Shown here: one piece after another, positions 4,184 to 7,594 of the stretch
How positions within the stretch are numbered: position 1 is the first letter of the stretch
How the letters are laid out: every line of letters begins with the position of its first letter
DNA from: Clostridiaceae bacterium
Lineage (GTDB): Bacteria; Bacillota; Clostridia; Oscillospirales; Butyricicoccaceae
Direction of reading: 5' to 3'
Assembly: GCA_016293155.1 (NCBI GenBank)
Contig: JAEDEU010000070.1
Span: 1-7,594, forward strand
DNA: 7,594 bases
Program-made: the position numbers and the translations under genes
The notes under the pieces: generated by a model
Seen by the model: only the letters and a program-made list of their open reading frames with translations
What the model was told of the DNA's origin: nothing
Databases searched by the model: none

Positions 4184-5221
4184 ATGGCTGGAATGCGCGC
4201 TGTGGCGAAGCTGGCGGGCGTATCGCTTTCGACTGTTTCGGTGGTGCTGGGAAACGGCAGCAAGTATGTCAGCGAGGAAAACCGGAAAGCCGTGCTGGAG
4301 GCGGCAGCGCAGCTCGGCTATCAGCTGCCGGAAAAGCGCAGAACCGCGCTCAAGGCGCTGGCAATCACGCTGCCGAACACGACCAGCTCGTTTTTCGTGG
4401 ATGTATTCAACGGCTTTGGCGAGGTGACTGCACAGGAAGGTCTGCTCATGCTGATGTATAATACCAACTACGATTTTGACCGTGAGCTGGCATATATCAA
4501 GAGCCTGAAAAAGCAGGATATTACCGGTCTGGTGCTCGGTTCGGTCTGCCCGCGCGAGCGGGAGGACGAATACTTTGCATGGCTCAACCGTGAATTTTCG
4601 CAAAAGGGCGTTCCGGTGGTCGTGATCGAGACCAGACAGGATCGAGAGGGCATTTTTAATATCTGCGTGGACAACTATAAAAGTGCGTATATGGCGGTAA
4701 AATATCTGATTAACAGCGGACACACGCGGATTGCGCACATTATGGGCAGCCGCAAGATGAAGTTTACCGACGACCGCCTTGCGGGCTACCGGCAGGCGCT
4801 GGAGGACAGCGGTCTGGAGTTCGATCCCGAGCTGGTGGCAGAGGGAGACTATACGCCGTTTTCCGGATATAATGCGATGCGCCAGCTGCTCATGCGGGGA
4901 GCGGAATTTTCTGCGCTCTTCGCGGGGAATGACCAGATGGCAATCGGCGCGATGAAGGCGGCAAAGGCGCAGGGCAGGGAGATTCCGGGCGACATCGCCG
5001 TGGTCGGCTTTGACAATCTCAGCGTGTCCTCTCTGATCGAGCCGGCACTCACCTCGGTGAATGTCCCGTGCTATCAGATGGGGCGGCTGGCGGCGAGTCT
5101 GATTCGTGATACGCTCGCCGGAAAGGAGTGCGAGCGGCTGCATCTGCTGGAGACCAACCTGATTATTCGGCGCTCCTCCTGCGAGGGCGCGACCAATGAA
5201 TGGGATCTGACCGGCTGGTGA
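4184..5221 (+). CDS. LacI-family transcriptional regulator, probable iolD repressor
   Basis: 345 residues, the usual length. Residues 4-24 (MRAVAKLAGVSLSTVSVVLGN) are the LacI helix-turn-helix, followed by the hinge region to about residue 58. A periplasmic-binding-protein-like effector domain fills the rest, with the family signatures GHTRIAHIMG, RLAGYRQAL, FAGNDQMAIGAMKA and IAVVGFDN. The ATG at 4184 has CGGAGGT (4169-4175) at good distance; an internal ATG at 4193 is a weaker choice. Five copies of GTNAGCGAAC surround this gene and iolD, two of them inside promoter spacers, so it most likely represses both. The effector is probably an inositol-pathway intermediate, which is inference from its neighbour. 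In Bacillus subtilis the iol regulator is of the unrelated DeoR type. Confidence 0.93.
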   Translation: MAGMRAVAKLAGVSLSTVSVVLGNGSKYVSEENRKAVLEAAAQLGYQLPEKRRTALKALAITLPNTTSSFFVDVFNGFGEVTAQEGLLMLMYNTNYDFDRELAYIKSLKKQDITGLVLGSVCPREREDEYFAWLNREFSQKGVPVVVIETRQDREGIFNICVDNYKSAYMAVKYLINSGHTRIAHIMGSRKMKFTDDRLAGYRQALEDSGLEFDPELVAEGDYTPFSGYNAMRQLLMRGAEFSALFAGNDQMAIGAMKAAKAQGREIPGDIAVVGFDNLSVSSLIEPALTSVNVPCYQMGRLAASLIRDTLAGKECERLHLLETNLIIRRSSCEGATNEWDLTGW

Positions 5222-5227
5222 GCGAAC
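5218..5227. promoter_or_regulatory. Operator-like site O2
   Basis: GTGAGCGAAC overlaps the stop codon of the LacI-family gene. It matches the core at O1 and O3-O5. It is not next to an obvious promoter, so it may be an auxiliary site for looping. Confidence 0.5.
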
Positions 5228-5229
5228 GA

Positions 5230-5258
5230 AGGACAGAACGGATTGCGTTCTGTCTTTT
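5230..5258 (+). terminator. Terminator after the LacI-family gene
   Basis: 9-bp stem GACAGAACG/CGTTCTGTC (5232-5240/5246-5254), loop GATTG, T-rich tail TTTTCTT. It makes the regulator and iolD separate transcription units. Confidence 0.9.
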
Positions 5259-5268
5259 CTTATACGCT

Positions 5269-5320
5269 GTTAGCGAACAACAAATGATGTTTTTTGATAC
5301 AATGAGTGAGCGAACACTCA
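5269..5320 (+). promoter_or_regulatory. Operators O3 and O4 flanking a possible upstream iolD promoter
   Basis: O3 is GTTAGCGAAC (5269-5278), within TGTTAGCGAACA. O4 is GTGAGCGAAC (5306-5315), centred in the 18-bp palindrome TGAGTGAGCGAACACTCA (5303-5320). Between them is an extended -10, TGATACAAT (5295-5303), without a good -35. The site centres are 37 bp apart. Together they could shut this promoter, and O4 covers its start point. Confidence 0.6.
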
Positions 5321-5321
5321 G

Positions 5322-5353
5322 AAAACAGGTGATTTATACGGAAAAACAGGTGA
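5322..5353 (+). repeat. Direct repeat AAAACAGGTGA, 21-bp spacing
   Basis: AAAACAGGTGA occurs at 5322-5332 and 5343-5353, two helical turns apart, between O4 and the main iolD promoter. It could bind a second regulator, or be a small duplication. Confidence 0.5.
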
Positions 5354-5389
5354 AAAACAGTGGAATACTCTGAAAATCAAAAATGGGTA

Positions 5390-5418
5390 TTGACAAACGT
5401 TCGCTGACATTGTACCAT
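5390..5418 (+). promoter_or_regulatory. Main iolD promoter with operator O5
   Basis: -35 TTGACA (5390-5395), 17-bp spacer, -10 TACCAT (5413-5418), with operator core GTTCGCTGAC (5399-5408) in the spacer. A weaker related site, CTCAGCAAAC, follows at 5422-5431. The predicted leader is about 60 nt. An ATG at 5383 is in frame with iolD but lies upstream of this promoter. Confidence 0.8.
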
Positions 5419-5487
5419 AGGCTCAGCAAACAGCTCACAACAAACGCAGAAACAATATTTGATATTTTTGATAAGGAGGAATTATCC

Positions 5488-7434
5488 ATGAAGACAGTTC
5501 GTCTTACCACCAGCCAGGCGCTGGTTCGTTTTATGGAGAACCAGTACGTCAGCTTTGACGGCGTAGAGGACAAGTTCATCAAGGCATTCTTCGTTCTGCC
5601 GGGTCACGGCAACGTAATCGGTCTGGATAACGGCATTGAGGAAGAGATCAAGGAAATCGCTCTGTATCAGGGCAAGAACGAGACCGGTCAGGCTCACGTT
5701 GCAATGGCTTATGCAAAGCAGAAGCACAGAAAGAACATCATCGCAGTTTCTTCTTCTGTCGGCCCGGGCGCATGCAATATGATTACCTCCGCTGCAACTG
5801 CAACTGCAAACTGCATTCCGGTTCTGTACCTGCCGGGCGATATCTATGTATCCCGCCAGCCGGATCCGGTTCTGCAGCAGATGGAGCAGCCGCATGACCT
5901 GTCCATTTCCACCAACGACGCATTCCGCGCAGTCTGCAAGTACTGGGATCGTATTTCCCGTCCGGAGCAGCTGATGACCGCGATGATCTCCGCAATGCGC
6001 GTTCTGACCGATCCGGCAGATACCGGTGCGGTCTGCATCTCCCTGCCGCAGGATGTACAGGGTGAGGCATACGACTATCCGGAGTACTTCTTCCAGAAGC
6101 GCGTCTGGAGAATTGAGCGCCGTCCGGTTACCGCCGAGGCAATCCAGGACGCAGCAGACGCAATCATGGAGGGCAAGAAGCCGATCATGGTATGCGGCGG
6201 CGGCGTGCGCTACTCCGAGGCTGCTGAGGTATTCCAGAAGTTCGCTGAGGAATTCAACATTCCGTGGGGCGAGACCCAGGCGGGCAAGTCCGCAATCACC
6301 TGGACGCATCCGCTGAACATGGGCGGCATCGGCATCACCGGTACCGGCATGGCAAACGAGCTGGCACACAAGGCGGATCTGGTCATCGGCGTCGGCACCC
6401 GCTACACCGACTTCACCACCTCCTCCAAGTGGCTGTACACCGATGCGAAGAAGTTCGTCAACATCAACGTATCCGAGTTCCACGCATTCAAGATGGATGC
6501 AGTTCCGGTTATCGCTGACGCAAAGGTTGCACTCGAGGCGCTGGCTGTCGAGCTGAGAAAGCGCGGCTACAAGAGCGCATATACCACCGAGATCGCAGAC
6601 GCCCGCGCAGCTTGGCTCAAGGAGCTGGATCGTCTGGACAACATCAAGTACACCGGTCCGGACTTCGTGCCGGAGGTCAACGACGAGAACCGCGAGTGCA
6701 TCGAGCACTTCATCGAGGCAAACAAGTCCATCCTGACTCAGACTGAGGTTCTGGGCGCAGTCAACCGCCTGATCGACAAGGATGCAATCGTCATCTCCGC
6801 AGCAGGCTCTCTGCCGGGCGATATGCAGAGAATGTGGCGTCCGGAGGTTCCGAACACCTACCACATGGAGTACGGCTACTCCTGCATGGGCTATGAGGTT
6901 TCCGGTGCACTGGGCATCAAGCTGGCTTGCCCGGACAAGGAGGTTTATGCAATGGTCGGTGACGGCTCCTTCAATATGCTGCACTCCGAGCTGATTACCT
7001 CCGTACAGGAAGGTCCGGATCACAAGATCAATGTCGTTCTGTTCGACAACGCTGCTTACGGCTGCATCAACAACGTCGAGGTTCTGCAAGGCAACAAGAC
7101 CCGCTTCACCGAGATGAACATGCGTGCCGAGGGCGCTCCGCACGACGGTATGCACAAGGGCAAGGCATTTACTATCAACTTTGCTCAGCTGGCTGCATCC
7201 TACGGCTGCAAGACCTACAGCGTAACCACCATGGAGGAGCTGGAGGCTGCAATCGAGGACTCCAAGAAGCAGACCGTTTCCACCCTGATCGACATCAAGG
7301 TTCTGCCGAAGACCATGACCGAGGGCTATCAGTCCTGGTGGAGAACCGGTGTTGCTGAGGTTGCTCAGCGCCCGCAGGTCAACGCTGCCCGCGCAAATCT
7401 GGAGCAGAAGCTGTCCGAGGGTCGTGCATACTAA
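5488..7434 (+). CDS. iolD: 3D-(3,5/4)-trihydroxycyclohexane-1,2-dione hydrolase IolD
   Basis: Opens the ring of trihydroxycyclohexanedione to 5-deoxy-glucuronate in myo-inositol breakdown; cytoplasmic and dependent on thiamine diphosphate. The 648 residues fit the family (about 640). The N-terminal pyrimidine-binding domain carries GHGNVIGL and the cofactor-activating Glu65 in GKNETGQAH, followed by SSSVGPGACNM. A central domain runs from about residue 210 to 350. The C-terminal domain has the diphosphate/metal motif from GDGS (491-494) to FDN (Asn521). The start at 5488 is set by AAGGAGGA (about 5473-5480); the frame stays open to 5383 but runs over the promoter and operator. Transcription is probably controlled by the LacI-family protein just upstream. 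In Bacillus subtilis iolD sits within a long operon, but here it ends at a strong hairpin and the next gene points the other way, so the rest of the pathway must lie elsewhere. Confidence 0.97.
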   Translation: MKTVRLTTSQALVRFMENQYVSFDGVEDKFIKAFFVLPGHGNVIGLDNGIEEEIKEIALYQGKNETGQAHVAMAYAKQKHRKNIIAVSSSVGPGACNMITSAATATANCIPVLYLPGDIYVSRQPDPVLQQMEQPHDLSISTNDAFRAVCKYWDRISRPEQLMTAMISAMRVLTDPADTGAVCISLPQDVQGEAYDYPEYFFQKRVWRIERRPVTAEAIQDAADAIMEGKKPIMVCGGGVRYSEAAEVFQKFAEEFNIPWGETQAGKSAITWTHPLNMGGIGITGTGMANELAHKADLVIGVGTRYTDFTTSSKWLYTDAKKFVNINVSEFHAFKMDAVPVIADAKVALEALAVELRKRGYKSAYTTEIADARAAWLKELDRLDNIKYTGPDFVPEVNDENRECIEHFIEANKSILTQTEVLGAVNRLIDKDAIVISAAGSLPGDMQRMWRPEVPNTYHMEYGYSCMGYEVSGALGIKLACPDKEVYAMVGDGSFNMLHSELITSVQEGPDHKINVVLFDNAAYGCINNVEVLQGNKTRFTEMNMRAEGAPHDGMHKGKAFTINFAQLAASYGCKTYSVTTMEELEAAIEDSKKQTVSTLIDIKVLPKTMTEGYQSWWRTGVAEVAQRPQVNAARANLEQKLSEGRAY

Positions 7435-7466
7435 TTTCGCGTACTTCTTACTCAAAATATATCTCT

Positions 7467-7508
7467 AACAGCAAGAGGCTGTCCGGTTTCGGGCAGCCTC
7501 TTGTTGTA
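7467..7508. terminator. Hairpin between iolD and the convergent gene
   Basis: 14-bp stem (7472-7485/7490-7503, including CAAGAGGCTG with CAGCCTCTTG and one G-U pair), extendable to about 18 bp. The tail TTGTTGTAT is a weak T-run on the plus strand. It probably ends iolD and may also serve the opposite gene. Confidence 0.75.
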
Positions 7509-7516
7509 TCGGTATG

Positions 7517-7594
7517 TTATTCGATGGTTCCGAGCAGTACGCCGTCCTGCACTCCGGTGAGCCGGGCGTGCTGAATGCTGCCCTGTGCGCCGCT
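7517..7594 (-). CDS. C-terminal end of an unidentified minus-strand gene (partial)
   Basis: Reading the minus strand from the window edge gives 25 codons ending in TAA (7519-7517). The protein end is ARLTGVQDGVLLGTIE. The frame is open to the edge and ends just past the hairpin, as expected for a convergent gene. The final residues have the feel of a small beta-barrel end, such as a TRAM domain of tRNA-modifying enzymes, but this is too short to call. The rest of the gene lies outside the window. Confidence 0.5.
   Translation of the reverse strand, partial: SGAQGSIQHARLTGVQDGVLLGTIE

Noticed and set aside
5390..5405. CcpA cre site at the iolD promoter
   Set aside because: The spacing between TG and CG differs by one base from the cre consensus, and the LacI-type core explains the conservation.
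5383..5487. N-terminal extension of IolD from the ATG at 5383
   Set aside because: It would translate the promoter and operator O5. The ATG at 5488 has AAGGAGGA and matches the family N-terminus.
5482..7455. 657-codon minus-strand frame opposite iolD
   Set aside because: Composition effect of the codon bias of iolD. Cys/Leu-rich with no domain, while the plus strand encodes all IolD motifs.

Overview
The window looks like a chromosomal stretch from a Gram-positive gut-type anaerobe (Bacillota, Clostridia; an Oscillospiraceae or Butyricicoccaceae relative is my guess). The grounds are strong GGAGG ribosome binding sites, sigma-A promoters with extended -10 motifs, U-tailed terminators and the gene families present. 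The exact taxon cannot be fixed from the sequence alone.

Positions 1-1290 hold no convincing protein gene. This stretch is a head-to-tail array of diverged units that makes most sense on the minus strand, as tandem small RNA genes (copies A, B, C and D, plus an orphan tail C'). Each of the four full units has a -10 element: TATAAT in B, C and D, TATCAT in A. A TTCACA-like hexamer always starts exactly 15 nt before the -10. In A, B and C this extends to six elements spaced 11 bp apart, like the binding site of an OmpR/PhoP-type response regulator. The RNA body of A, B and D can form an H-type pseudoknot whose two helices change by compensating substitutions. It is followed by a small hairpin, a pyrimidine-rich single strand, and a strong hairpin with a U-rich tail. 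I could not match this to a family I know, and it is the best candidate for an undescribed system.

Positions 1290-2612 carry a short-form malic enzyme (plus strand, divergent from the RNA array) with its own promoter and terminator. Positions 2623-3396 carry a TipA-like MerR regulator behind a classic 19-bp-spacer MerR promoter with a central dyad. Next come a 57-residue protein with 13 cysteines and one membrane segment (3478-3651), and a 102-residue membrane protein with a C-terminal zinc-ribbon-like CxxC pair (3724-4032).

Positions 4120-7506 form an inositol catabolism module: a LacI-family regulator and IolD, the ThDP-dependent trihydroxycyclohexanedione hydrolase. The same operator core, GTNAGCGAAC, occurs five times around them. 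It sits inside the spacers of the regulator and iolD promoters, which points to autoregulation and local repression of iolD. iolD is followed by a strong hairpin and then by the end of a minus-strand gene that runs out of the window, so iolD looks like a single-gene unit rather than part of a long iol operon.
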